This document shows, in pieces, positions 11,701 through 21,723 of a stretch of DNA of 64,000 bases. The notes under the pieces are model-generated. The model was given only the letters and a program-made list of their open reading frames with translations. It ran no database searches and was not told the DNA's origin. The stretch is from contig CM076667.1 of the NCBI GenBank assembly GCA_038496675.1, positions 19,536,794 to 19,600,793 on the forward strand. Direction: 5' to 3'. The position numbers and the translations under genes are program-made. The stretch comes from Rachycentron canadum (lineage: Eukaryota; Chordata; Actinopteri; Carangiformes; Rachycentridae). The number at the start of each line of letters is the position of its first letter. Positions within the stretch are counted from its first letter, which is position 1.

Positions 11701-13531
11701 AAGGTCCTGTCCACACAGCTGAGGTTTCAGTCCTGTGATGGTCTGGCACGAATCCTTACCCCTTCTTTGATAATGAGCCTCTTACCTTCAGTCCTTAATG
11801 TGGAGAGAGCACAGTCAAACGTCAGGAAGGCTGCTATAGTTGTGTCCCAATTCAGGGGTGGGATCCTTCCAGAGCTGCATTTGAAGACCAGGCAACAAAG
11901 ACTCCAACGGATTGATCCTTCGTGGCCCAACCAGTCCCAAGATTCATTATGCGCCAGTGACAGAGGCAAATGGCACAGATTAACCTGGGTATTAGGTTTC
12001 AGTTCACATCAACAGCCAACGGTATGACTGTAAAAATCAAGGAGCCTTAAAATCTCAAGTTTTTGTGAAAAAAAAACTTTGTGTTGTCAAGGTCAGACAG
12101 GAACCTTCACATGATTTATGATGCAGTAAAGGCAGAGCCTAACTAGACCAGACCATTTAATTTTGGTCCAGCCTTCACGGTTTACGACGGCAGTGAAGGG
12201 CCACACCTTCAAAGACAACGTCCTGCAAAGGATGCGACCCCTGAATATTCTAGGTTCAGACTAAATTCATCGACAAAGAGCTGAGACAGATAATTCTTCA
12301 AGTCTAAGAAATAATAAAAGAATCTAAAGAAAAAGATGAAAGGGTGATAAAGGGAAGTGGGTAGAGTGAAAATTTGGGACCAGTCCCAGTTATTAGGGAC
12401 ATGATTGGATCCTCTTGAAATGATTTTGGGTAATTAGATAATAGATCGGTGTGTCTCCCTCTTAGGAGGCAGGTTGATTTAAACATCATATAAGAGGTTT
12501 TCCTTGTGATGTTTCTGTTTCTTCAGTCACGTTTTCTCTTTATTCCTCTAAGTCGCTGTTAAAGTCAGAGGCTTCTGTCCTGAACTGCTCTAATCGCAGC
12601 CGTAGATCAGCCTGGCAGCCTGCTATTAAATCCTCTGGGTGATAATATCTCTTACTTAAATAAGCACAGGCTGAATTAAACTCCCCTCGTTTGTCACAGC
12701 CTTTTATCAGAGGCTGCCACCAACAGAAAAGCAGGAGAAGTGATTATTAGCATTAAATGCTGATGGTGAAGGTGAACTAATTAAACATAAGTCAGAGAAA
12801 AACTTCAGGGTTTAAAGTCAGTCGTAGACACAGGTACTCCAGGAAGTATTTGAATATTGGTATCCAGATCTTTTGACATTGGTCCTTTTTTTATCCTTAT
12901 TTCTTTGTGGCTTCTTAAAATCTTATCTAATGAATTAAAAACAGCAGCAGATGAAACTATTTTGGGGTATTTCTGGCTTTTATTTTGATAGCCACAGTAT
13001 TACAGCCCAGCTCATTGTTTGAGGAACAGGGAAGCAACATAAACCAGTTGTTGGTGGTAATGCAAATCATTTAATAGTTGAGAGGGTAAACAAGTCACCT
13101 GAAGGGACAATCAAGGTAAAAACCAACTGAAAGAGGAGAACAGGGCCAAATGGATGCTGCTAAATCAGCAGGAAAGAGTAATCTTAATCTAACCACAGTC
13201 TGTCTTAAGATGGTCAAGAACTAAAAATCTGTCTGATCTGATCTATTAGCACCCGGTCTACGAAGGTGTGGTCATGGTGATCTGTTAAGGTCAAACTGGA
13301 TGGAAATGGTCTGGTCTACGGAGGGTTTTGAATACGTTGAGCCACGAATGATGCTCCCATTGATCCCGGTGAAGGTGACTCGCTCCCAACATGACCTCCT
13401 CTCTGCAGCAAGTCAAGACTGGAAGTTTAGGTTTTCTCTGTTCTTTAATGATGAAAGGAAACAATGATGGTGAAGGTGATTAATCCTGGTGGTTGCAGTG
13501 ATGTGGCAGGAAAGCAGATGCACTCTTCCCT
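8723..13531 (+). other. Presumed lasp1-like intron 2, second part: nothing recognised
   Basis: Open frames here are short and lack family resemblance. The only structure noted is a degenerate AATTGCAGCCC repeat end near 10,670-10,715 and pyrimidine-rich DNA at 11,440-11,580. Confidence 0.55.
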
Positions 13532-13568
13532 CACACACACGCACACACACACACACACGCACACACAC

Positions 13569-13620
<52 letters not shown>
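13532..13620. repeat. (CA)n microsatellite
   Basis: About 44 CA units with three CG interruptions in the left part and a perfect right part. Confidence 0.95.
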
Positions 13621-13624
<4 letters not shown>

Positions 13625-13785
13625 AATTTGTGAATGCCTGCGGGTGTATAGATGCAGCAGTGTGTCTAATGTCAAACTAGGCCACTGGTTGCAGAGCAGA
13701 CTCACAATGTGCTGGACTGCAGCAGTCGCTGTTGACTGTTTCTGTGCTGATGTTACAAACCTGATCAAATCATCAGGTGCTGAAA

Positions 13786-14110
13786 TGGTTTGTCACTTAA
13801 TCAATTAGCAGATAATTAATTGATGTGTAAATCATTTAGGAATCAGAAACATGACATTTCAATTTATTGATAATTAAGAATAAATAGTCAACAGATTCAT
13901 TGAAAATCATTAACTGCAAACCTGTGAACCCTTGGGCTCAGTAATGACTCATTACTACAGTTTGTTCTTGATTCTTTTATAGAGCTGCAACTAAGTTATT
14001 GTCATTATTATTTTTTATATATGAATAGTTGAGTCTATAAATGTTTCAATAGTGAAGGTGCAAAAAATAAGCAAAGCCTCAGAAAATAAAATTTGTGCTT
14101 AAACAAATAT
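13786..14110. repeat. Dispersed repeat family B (TTAATTGATTA-rich ends), two degenerate copies
   Basis: The stretch holds AATCAATTAGCAGATAATTA and, beyond, GAGCTGCAACTAAGTTATTG with a nearby segment CAATAGTGAAGGTGCAAAAA. The same modules occur at 34,560-34,710, 37,868-38,000, 40,209-40,520 and 43,130-43,460. From general knowledge, elements with a GCTGCAACTAA start are frequent in teleost genomes. Confidence 0.6.
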
Positions 14111-14669
14111 TGAGTCTCTTTTAACCACAGACCTTGTTTATCTTTATATATGAGTCATCTCATCAAAAACCTGTCAAAACCACTGGCTTTTAGGGCTCGA
14201 TCCTGCAGCAATTTAATGACTGACTTGCTGAGCAGTGAGTGGCTTTGTTCAGGTCACAGGACTTGAATAGAGAAGTCTCTGCTCTACATCTCGCACCTTG
14301 AGATCCTCAGGATGTGATATCCTGACATATGAATGTCATCGACAGGGAGCTGCAGGAAAAGGAATGAATTCACAGACTTTAAATAATTAAGAAATGATCA
14401 CAACATTGCACTGCAGCAACCACAACATGTCCTGTGGTGATTTAGCACAAATACATAGTTCGGAATAACTGTCGTAACCTGTGGTACACGCAGAGAACAC
14501 ATGCTTTGTAGTGACAACAACAACAGAGGACAGTACAGACACTGTTGTTGTCTGTTGCGCTGCTGAAATGTCAGCGAGGTTCATCAGAGCCAAGTCTGTC
14601 CTGAGCTCACACTGAGATTTTCATCAACACCTAAGCAGGAGGATGGAGAGTGGCCAGACTGACCACTAA

Positions 14670-14671
<2 letters not shown>

Positions 14672-14732
<61 letters not shown>
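14672..14732. repeat. (CA)n microsatellite
   Basis: A perfect tract of about 30 units. Confidence 0.95.
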
Positions 14733-14734
<2 letters not shown>

Positions 14735-15339
14735 GCAGCTGTCCTTCCTGCCTTCCCTTCCTCCTCTTCATCTGTCTCACTCCCAATGATTCACTAAAAC
14801 AACGACCATGTTGCTTCACATGTGATGACGGTTCCCAAAGAAGCTAAACCGTTCGTGTTCAAACACGTGGCGCCGACGCCGATCTTCCTGTCCATGTGTC
14901 GGTTGTGCTGTTGTTGTTGTCTCAGTCTCAATGTTCCTGTATCATCCAAGGTTGTGTAACTGCAGCAGCACAGTTGGTCTCTCTACCAGTTTGACTTCCA
15001 GTCTGTCCAGTGGCCAGTTTACAGTGCAACTGGAAAATATCTCAGCATCATGGAGAGAAAGGTTGTCCACACACTGATGGCATTTTAACCACACCGTGTG
15101 ACGCCCCTCTCACTGTGGTTCTGATGCTGTTCACCTGGGCTATAAAACACTTTGCTCTCTCAGGTTGTGACATTAGGGGGGAAGGACATGATTTGCAAAT
15201 AAAAGTCAAAGATTTAATGTATCAGATGGTTTTAGTTCATGTTTCAGAGGCTGCATATGTCATCAGAAATGTCCAATATCATCCAACTCAGACGCCAAAC
15301 CCCCACTCATGACAACGAACATGAGACTGCTTTTCTTTC

Positions 15340-15870
15340 TCTCACACACACGCACACAGACGCACACACGCACACAGACAGTTTTATGTGTGTGAATGCT
15401 CAGTTAGCCTTGTGTGCGTCACTGCTGCTGGGAGCGAGGGGACTGTCGTCGTTTGGCAAATGCCACGGCAGCGTTATAGACAATGGTAAATCTAAATCGG
15501 TATCCACAACACACCCACTGCACTGCAACTGCAACACACACACACACACTTACACACACACTCACACACACACTGGTGTATTGTAAATCTGGTGTCTTAA
15601 CCAGGCAGGAACAGAAAGGCAGGATGTGTCTGAGGGTATTAATGGAAACAGTTTAAAGGACACTTTGTGTGTGTGTGTGTGTGTGTGTGCGCGCTCTAAT
15701 GCTAAACGTGTGTGTTCCTGTTATTTTGGCAGAGGTTATATTTAGCTCATGTCGTAGATGACGGAGGACTGAAGCACCTTAGTGTTTGTTAAGCAGCGTG
15801 TAATTAGTTTTTATCCAACAGTTTGTGTGTGTGTGTGTGTCTGTGTCTGTGTGTGTGTGTTTCTGTGTGT
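15340..15870. repeat. Cluster of short CA/TG microsatellites
   Basis: Four short tracts lie at 15,340-15,379 (CA), 15,533-15,572 (CA), 15,666-15,694 (TG ending in CGCGC) and 15,821-15,870 (TG). The CA tracts precede the TG tracts, so their transcripts could pair with each other. Confidence 0.85.
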
Positions 15871-16199
15871 GTCACACACTAAGAGAAATTGTTACATAAA
15901 CACATTCAGTATTTCCAGCTCTTTTCAGGTTTCATTTGCAGATCATTAACGTCGCTGTAGCTTTTTAACCACATTAGCATTAACCACAACCACGTTGCTG
16001 CCGGCGTTTATCATCACTGCTGAAGCTTATTCACATTAAATAGAAATTCATTCACAGGGTAAATTAAAACAAGTGTTGGAGCTGAGATCAAAAGCCTGAC
16101 GGTGCTTTCAGGTCATTCAGGAGATTTCTGTTTTGCGTTCGTCCTCACTGCTTTTCACTGGCTCTCACATCCATGTCCGTGTTGTTACTGCTGCCTTCA

Positions 16200-16330
16200 A
16201 ATGGAGCCCAGCACCTATATATCTATATAGATATATATAATCAATTTCCACCTGTGGGACTAAATAAATTAGTAATTTATCTTTTTATCCCAATTTATCT
16301 TATCTTTATTATTTTAAGTCATGAGAACAC
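16200..16330 (+). repeat. LINE/SINE-like 3' tail
   Basis: The stretch has TTTCCACCTGTGGGACTAAA followed by a degenerate ATCTTATCTTT tail. This module is typical of the 3' ends of fish non-LTR elements. Only the tail is recognisable. Confidence 0.5.
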
Positions 16331-16385
16331 AGCAACAGCAACAAGGATGTCGACAGGCTTCTCATAATTGACGATGCCAGAGGCT

Positions 16386-16454
16386 AACAGTTTAGCGAGC
16401 TAGCAGTTTAGCGAGCTAACAGTTTAGCGAGCTAACAGTTTAGCGAGCTAACAG
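16386..16454 (+). repeat. 16-bp minisatellite, about 4 units
   Basis: The unit AACAGTTTAGCGAGCT is repeated four times with a single change (AGC for AAC) in the second unit. Confidence 0.93.
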
Positions 16455-18428
16455 GTGTGTGTAGCGCAGGGAAAAGATGAGGCCATTCTCTTCAGATATT
16501 TTAGGTCCGGATGTCCTGTTGGAGGGGCTGATCAATCATGACTGATTTTACATTATCACTGCTTAGCCCACAAAAGAGATTTATAATCAGACCTGAGCAG
16601 CTTTTTAAATCTGTGGTTGTGCTTTGAGAAAATGTTTAAATGTTTAACTTGCATCACAAAGAGAGGGTGTGATGTTTGAAAGACAATTACCAGGCAGGAG
16701 GTGGATGATGAAAGACACTATTGAATTGCATTATGGGAAGGAAAAATCGGGCTTCTTCATTAACGACTTCTGCCATGATTATCAATCTGACTCTGACTCT
16801 GCTCCTCCTTCTAATAAAGACTAGTTTTAGTGGTTTCTACAGATTCAAGTTGTTTCCCAAATGTGAACTTTGCTCATTAGACTCTTTTACTTATGTTGCT
16901 GTCCAGTAAAAAGCCAGACGATGTAAAGAACCACGCAGACAGGTCTGTTTGTCTCCTGCAGGCGTCTGGATGTCAGCTGGCTGTTAAGACTCCACACAGA
17001 CTCGGTTATTGTCCCGAGCTGCTTGTCGAGCCAGCGCAGGGTTACCTTGGCTCGCTGTGTCTGTCTGTTTGTAAAATATCACACAGAGCAGCTCTTTGTC
17101 TCCAAGGATTGGGTTGCACCAAACGAACAAAGCATCCATGGTTGCCGGTAGCGACGGGAGCAGGTGAAGTGAAACTGAAGACTAAAACTAAGAGGAGCAG
17201 AAGTGAAACACAGGCCGGTTGGTTGAAAATACAACACCTACACTTATTTGTGGTCTCTAACAAGGGAACTAGACCTCGAAAAGAAGTTTCTCTGTCTGTG
17301 TCTTAGGAAAACACAGTAAGGTAGAGAGTTTCAGAGGAAAAAGGAAGTAAAAGAGAGACTCAGAGATACAGAAACAGACGAGTGCTTGTTGACTTCCTCC
17401 ACAGTTTTACACCTTAACACACAAGAAGAGGGAGAAATGCTTGCACCAACTGTCGTTCACAGCAACCGTGTACGTCTTAATTTGCAAAACCAAACAGGAT
17501 CCCACAGGACTCTCCCATTGTGTAGTAGTTTCAGTGTTGGTGTGGTCGAGAAGTTGCTTTGCTTTCATATCAGTTACCTGCTTCACCCTCTCGTCCTGGT
17601 ATCATCTTATCTTTAAATTTATCTTAATCTATAAATGTATTGAATCTCTGTATTTATCTTATTTCTCTTATCTTTAAATGTATCTTATCTGTAAATTTAT
17701 AAAATCTTTAAATTTATCTTATTTTAATTGAACTAAGAAAGAAGTAAATTACCTGATTATATCTCATTTTATCTCAATTGATCTTAATTTAGCTTGTCTT
17801 AACTTAAATTTATTTTTTATCTTACCATAATGTGTTTTATGTCAATTTATCTTAATTAGTCCTATCTTATATTAATTTATCTTGTCTCATCTTAATTCAT
17901 CAATCATTAAACCTAATAAGATAAATTAGATATAATAGAGGTAATATATACAGTAACATTAAAGTAAAATAAAGAGTGTGTTTGGACATTATATCTAAAT
18001 GTGGGACTGTCAGGCTGATAATCCTAAAAAAGAAGAAACCTCTATAGTAAATGTACAACATTACCACTGGGGGAATGTGTAGAGCACATATTAATCATGT
18101 TTCCTCTAAAACACACACAGACAAACGCACAAACAGTGACATGTCACAGGTCGTTTGTTGGTCTGTGTGGTTTTGTGCCTTTAATTAACTCAGTGTGGTT
18201 GTAGACAAACATGGACTGTGGAGCCAAACATCTTGATGACTGTTTATGAGCCTTTGCTAATTATCAGTTAAAAGACACTGACGTCATCATCATCATCATA
18301 ATTGTTGGGTGAAAGCAGAGACTAGAAAACAGCCACTGACTGACTTTAGTTTAGTGCTGCAGAGTTTTACATCTGAAACATTAAACTATAGGAGCACAGG
18401 AAGGTCAGCATGGTGTCAGGTGACTCTG

Positions 18429-18429
<1 letters not shown>
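16455..18429 (+). other. Presumed lasp1-like intron 2, third part
   Basis: A 137-codon open frame at 16,893-17,306 shows no recognisable domain and no second supporting feature, so it is not called a gene. Bases 17,590-17,935 are a decayed ATCTTA/TTTATCTTA simple repeat. The rest shows nothing. Confidence 0.5.
17590..17935. repeat. Degenerate (TTATCT)n-type simple repeat
   Basis: ATCTTAATCTAT, TTATCTTATTTCTCTTATCT and similar words recur over some 345 bases, with inverted words (AATAAGATAAATTAGAT) at the right end. Confidence 0.75.

Positions 18430-18477
<48 letters not shown>
18430..18477. repeat. (GT)n microsatellite
   Basis: A perfect tract of about 23 units. Confidence 0.95.
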
Positions 18478-18478
<1 letters not shown>

Positions 18479-18730
18479 CTATCATTGTTGTGTCCTGTGG
18501 TTGACCTCTGGGGTCAGACAGGGTTAGACAGTGACGGGATGTAACACAGGAGACAGCTCACATCGTGTCCTCGTCTGATGGATGTTCACTGTTTCAGTCT
18601 CAGCTCAAAATTTAGCTGCGGTTACTCTGACAAATGATTCATTGGAGGCAAAAAACCAAATGTTTCCCGGCTCCTGCTCCTCCTCAAATGTGAAGATGTG
18701 ATGAAGGTAAACTTCATTCTGCAGGTACAT

Positions 18731-18990
18731 TTGGTGGAGCTGACCTGCTCTGTACTCTGTCCTGATTGGGTGGTACAGTCTGTCAATCACTCAGTAGCCA
18801 CGCCCCCTAATTCATCCCCTGCTTTCTGGTCTATTTTCCTCTAAATGGACCATCATTTAAAAAATGAACATCATGTTGTATTGAAGACTTGAAACTAGAG
18901 ACTGAGACCATAAACTCATTAGGAAAACGTTTACTGAGCTAATAAATCAAGGAGAAGAAGGGACATTTTCCCATAGACTTCAATACAATA
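18731..18990 (+). repeat. Interspersed repeat family A, copy 3
   Basis: The copy is nearly complete, from GGTGGAGCTGACCTGCTCTG to TTCCCATAGACTTCAATACA, and includes GCCACGCCCCCTAATTCATC. It lies about 1.1 kb from copy 4 in the same orientation. Confidence 0.9.
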
Positions 18991-19518
18991 CTCATGCAAC
19001 AACAAGCAAAATGGGGAGTCACACCTAAAACCATGACTCCATAGTGTTACTGGTTTTCCAAATTCTCCATGTCTTACCAAATTTCCCCTCGGATTCATAA
19101 AATATTCTGATTCTGATGAAAGACATTAGGTCGTTTAAAATATTTTATATTATTTTTTCTGGAGTTTTTTTTTTTTTTTTGCTGGATTGAAGTTGTGTTT
19201 TTCATAGCTGTTCGCTTTGGGAAAGGTTTGACAACTGCATATGTTATGGAAATATCAGATCGTTGTGGTTGAACTCGTGTTTAAAACCATCTCACAGCCT
19301 TTAAAAGACAGAAAAGTCTTTGAAGTGTTGATTTTTAAACCATAAAGACTGAATTTAAAATCCACTGAGCTGAGCTGGAGGATGGACTCAGACCTCAACA
19401 GGTCTGACTGAACTGCTGAGGGTAGACACTTAAAAGAGGAGATAGTTTGGTTTGTACATTTATACAGAAACAAGTTTATCTGCTACATTTTTAGAGAGAG
19501 TCCATCCTGCGTGGGAAC

Positions 19519-19576
19519 AAAGAGAGAGAGAGAGAGATAGAGAGAGAGCTGAAGTGTGTGTGGGAGAGAGAGAGGA
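19519..19576. repeat. (GA)n-rich tract
   Basis: Imperfect GAGAGA units, continuing as purine-rich sequence to about 19,620. Confidence 0.85.
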
Positions 19577-19854
19577 TGAGAGTGGGAGGAAGAAAGAAGT
19601 GAAGTGGGAGGAAGAGAGTAAAGGACAGTTCAGCGGAGTGGTCAAACTGTGCCGCTGGCATCGATGATTCTCACACACACACTCCCAGACTTTCCAAGGC
19701 TCCATGAATCAGCCAACTCAGAAGAAAAGCTGCTGAGAGCGAGTGGACCAGTGGACTCTGTTGTTTCTGAGCTGCTCAGAGATCAAACCAAGTATCTACC
19801 AACGTTTTGAGTTTAGAATTTGTCCGTCGGCCATCTTGAAGAAACCCCATTTGA

Positions 19855-20134
19855 AGGAGAAGGTGGAGCTGAGGAGGAGTGAGGGGTGGAGCTGACCTGC
19901 TCTGCCCTCTATCCTGATTGGATGGTGATTTTCCTCTAAATGGACCATAAATTAAAAAATGAACATCATGTTGTATTGAAGACTTGAAACTAGAGACTGA
20001 GACCATAAACTCATTAGGAAAACGTTTACTGAGCTAATAAATCAAGGGAGAAGTAGGGACATTTTCCCATAGACTTCAATACAATCTGACTTCTTTAACA
20101 ACCAGTGGAGTCGCCCCCTGATGGTCATTAGAGA
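19855..20134 (+). repeat. Interspersed repeat family A, copy 4
   Basis: This copy has the longest right end, with CCAGTGGAGTCGCCCCCTGA and GGTCATTAGAGAGACTAAAA. It lacks the middle segment (TGGTACAGTCTGTCAATCAC to TGGTCT) present in copies 1 and 3. Confidence 0.9.
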
Positions 20135-21173
20135 GACTAAAAGTGCACTTTTACATACAGTCAGAAGCTCAGATCTGATCTTGGGAGACGACAGGTCCAG
20201 TTGATTTTTAAATTTATCAAAATGATATTTTGGAGTTTGGTTTGTTGGCTGTTCATTTTGAGCAGTTTTAGGATGTTGGGACAGGTAACGTGAGTCTGGT
20301 GAAGCTGAAGTCTTTCTGTTGCGCCTGTCGATGGCCATTTCTAAAGCTGTAATATGTGTTGAGTGTATTTTATTGAGTGTTGGTGACGGTGTATTGTTCC
20401 TTCATCAGTGTTTCTTTTTGACACGTCTCTTTATGAGTAATCTTTTCAAATCTCAAATCTTCAAATGACTCACTTTCTCCAGCTTTTGTGTGTGATTCAC
20501 TTCCTCCTTTGTTAAATATCCTTTTTCATGTCATGTTTCTGTTTTGTCCACCCACCGTACATCACAGCTCCAAAAGCATATCTGAGCCATTGAGATGAGC
20601 AGCAGATGAGTCAGTCACCAGTTTTCAAGGTGATATGACTTAGAAGTCAAAAGAAGCTGAATGTAATGCTTCAAGTGTTTAAGTGTTTTGGATAATTATT
20701 ATTTCTCCACTTAACCTAGAAAACCTAGATAAAAAATCAGCATCTTGTTAAAAGCTGGAAATGGTTGAAGTTTTTCTTCTTATGTGAATCATCTCTCCAC
20801 TTATCAGATGTCACAACTAATTTATTTCACAATTAATAATTTAAATTACTCCTATAGTATAAAGGGTCTGATCCTCTCTTCTGATTAGCTGACTGTTTTC
20901 TGAGTGAGCCAATAAAAATAGAGCAGATTTCAGGTAAAACACTCAAAGAAACCAAATCCTGCTAAGGTTGGATGGTGGGTCCAGGTGGGCTGGACTTGAG
21001 GACATAGCTGAAGCCGCTGACTGTTTTGTTGTGACATCACAAAGTCCTGACAGCTGGTTTCAAGGCTCAGTTTCTGAATACAGTCTGTGAGCATTTCTCT
21101 GTGCTGAGACCTTTGATACTTTCACTGTATTAATATAGAACCTAGACCTGCTTTATAATCAAAGACCACATGG
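20135..21173 (+). other. Sequence between repeat family A copy 4 and the gap: nothing recognised
   Basis: AT-rich DNA without coding or repeat signals I could name. Confidence 0.5.
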
Positions 21174-21223
21174 AGGTCTACCTTTAGACCGTATGGACCT
21201 TTAACATCTACCTTTAGACTGTA
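21174..21223 (-). repeat. 30-bp minisatellite in inverted orientation at the gap edge
   Basis: The reverse strand reads TACAGTCTAAAGGTAGATG followed by TTAAAGGTCCATACGGTC. This is about one and a half units of the minisatellite at 6631-6838, but on the opposite strand. It runs directly into the N stretch, so the full array length is unknown. Confidence 0.93.
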
Positions 21224-21723
21224 NNNNNNNNNNNNNNNNNNNNNNNNNNNNNNNNNNNNNNNNNNNNNNNNNNNNNNNNNNNNNNNNNNNNNNNNNNNNN
21301 NNNNNNNNNNNNNNNNNNNNNNNNNNNNNNNNNNNNNNNNNNNNNNNNNNNNNNNNNNNNNNNNNNNNNNNNNNNNNNNNNNNNNNNNNNNNNNNNNNNN
21401 NNNNNNNNNNNNNNNNNNNNNNNNNNNNNNNNNNNNNNNNNNNNNNNNNNNNNNNNNNNNNNNNNNNNNNNNNNNNNNNNNNNNNNNNNNNNNNNNNNNN
21501 NNNNNNNNNNNNNNNNNNNNNNNNNNNNNNNNNNNNNNNNNNNNNNNNNNNNNNNNNNNNNNNNNNNNNNNNNNNNNNNNNNNNNNNNNNNNNNNNNNNN
21601 NNNNNNNNNNNNNNNNNNNNNNNNNNNNNNNNNNNNNNNNNNNNNNNNNNNNNNNNNNNNNNNNNNNNNNNNNNNNNNNNNNNNNNNNNNNNNNNNNNNN
21701 NNNNNNNNNNNNNNNNNNNNNNN
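21224..21723. other. Assembly gap, exactly 500 N
   Basis: The round number suggests a placeholder of unknown true size. The left edge is a minisatellite and the right edge is not. Confidence 0.95.

Noticed and set aside
13413..13768. Several open frames encoding Cys-Val or Thr-His runs
   Set aside because: They translate the (CA)n microsatellite. The same applies to frames at 3,425, 14,631, 32,167, 34,781 and 37,182.
16893..17306. 137-codon open frame in presumed lasp1 intron 2
   Set aside because: No recognisable domain, no splice context and no neighbouring coding signal.
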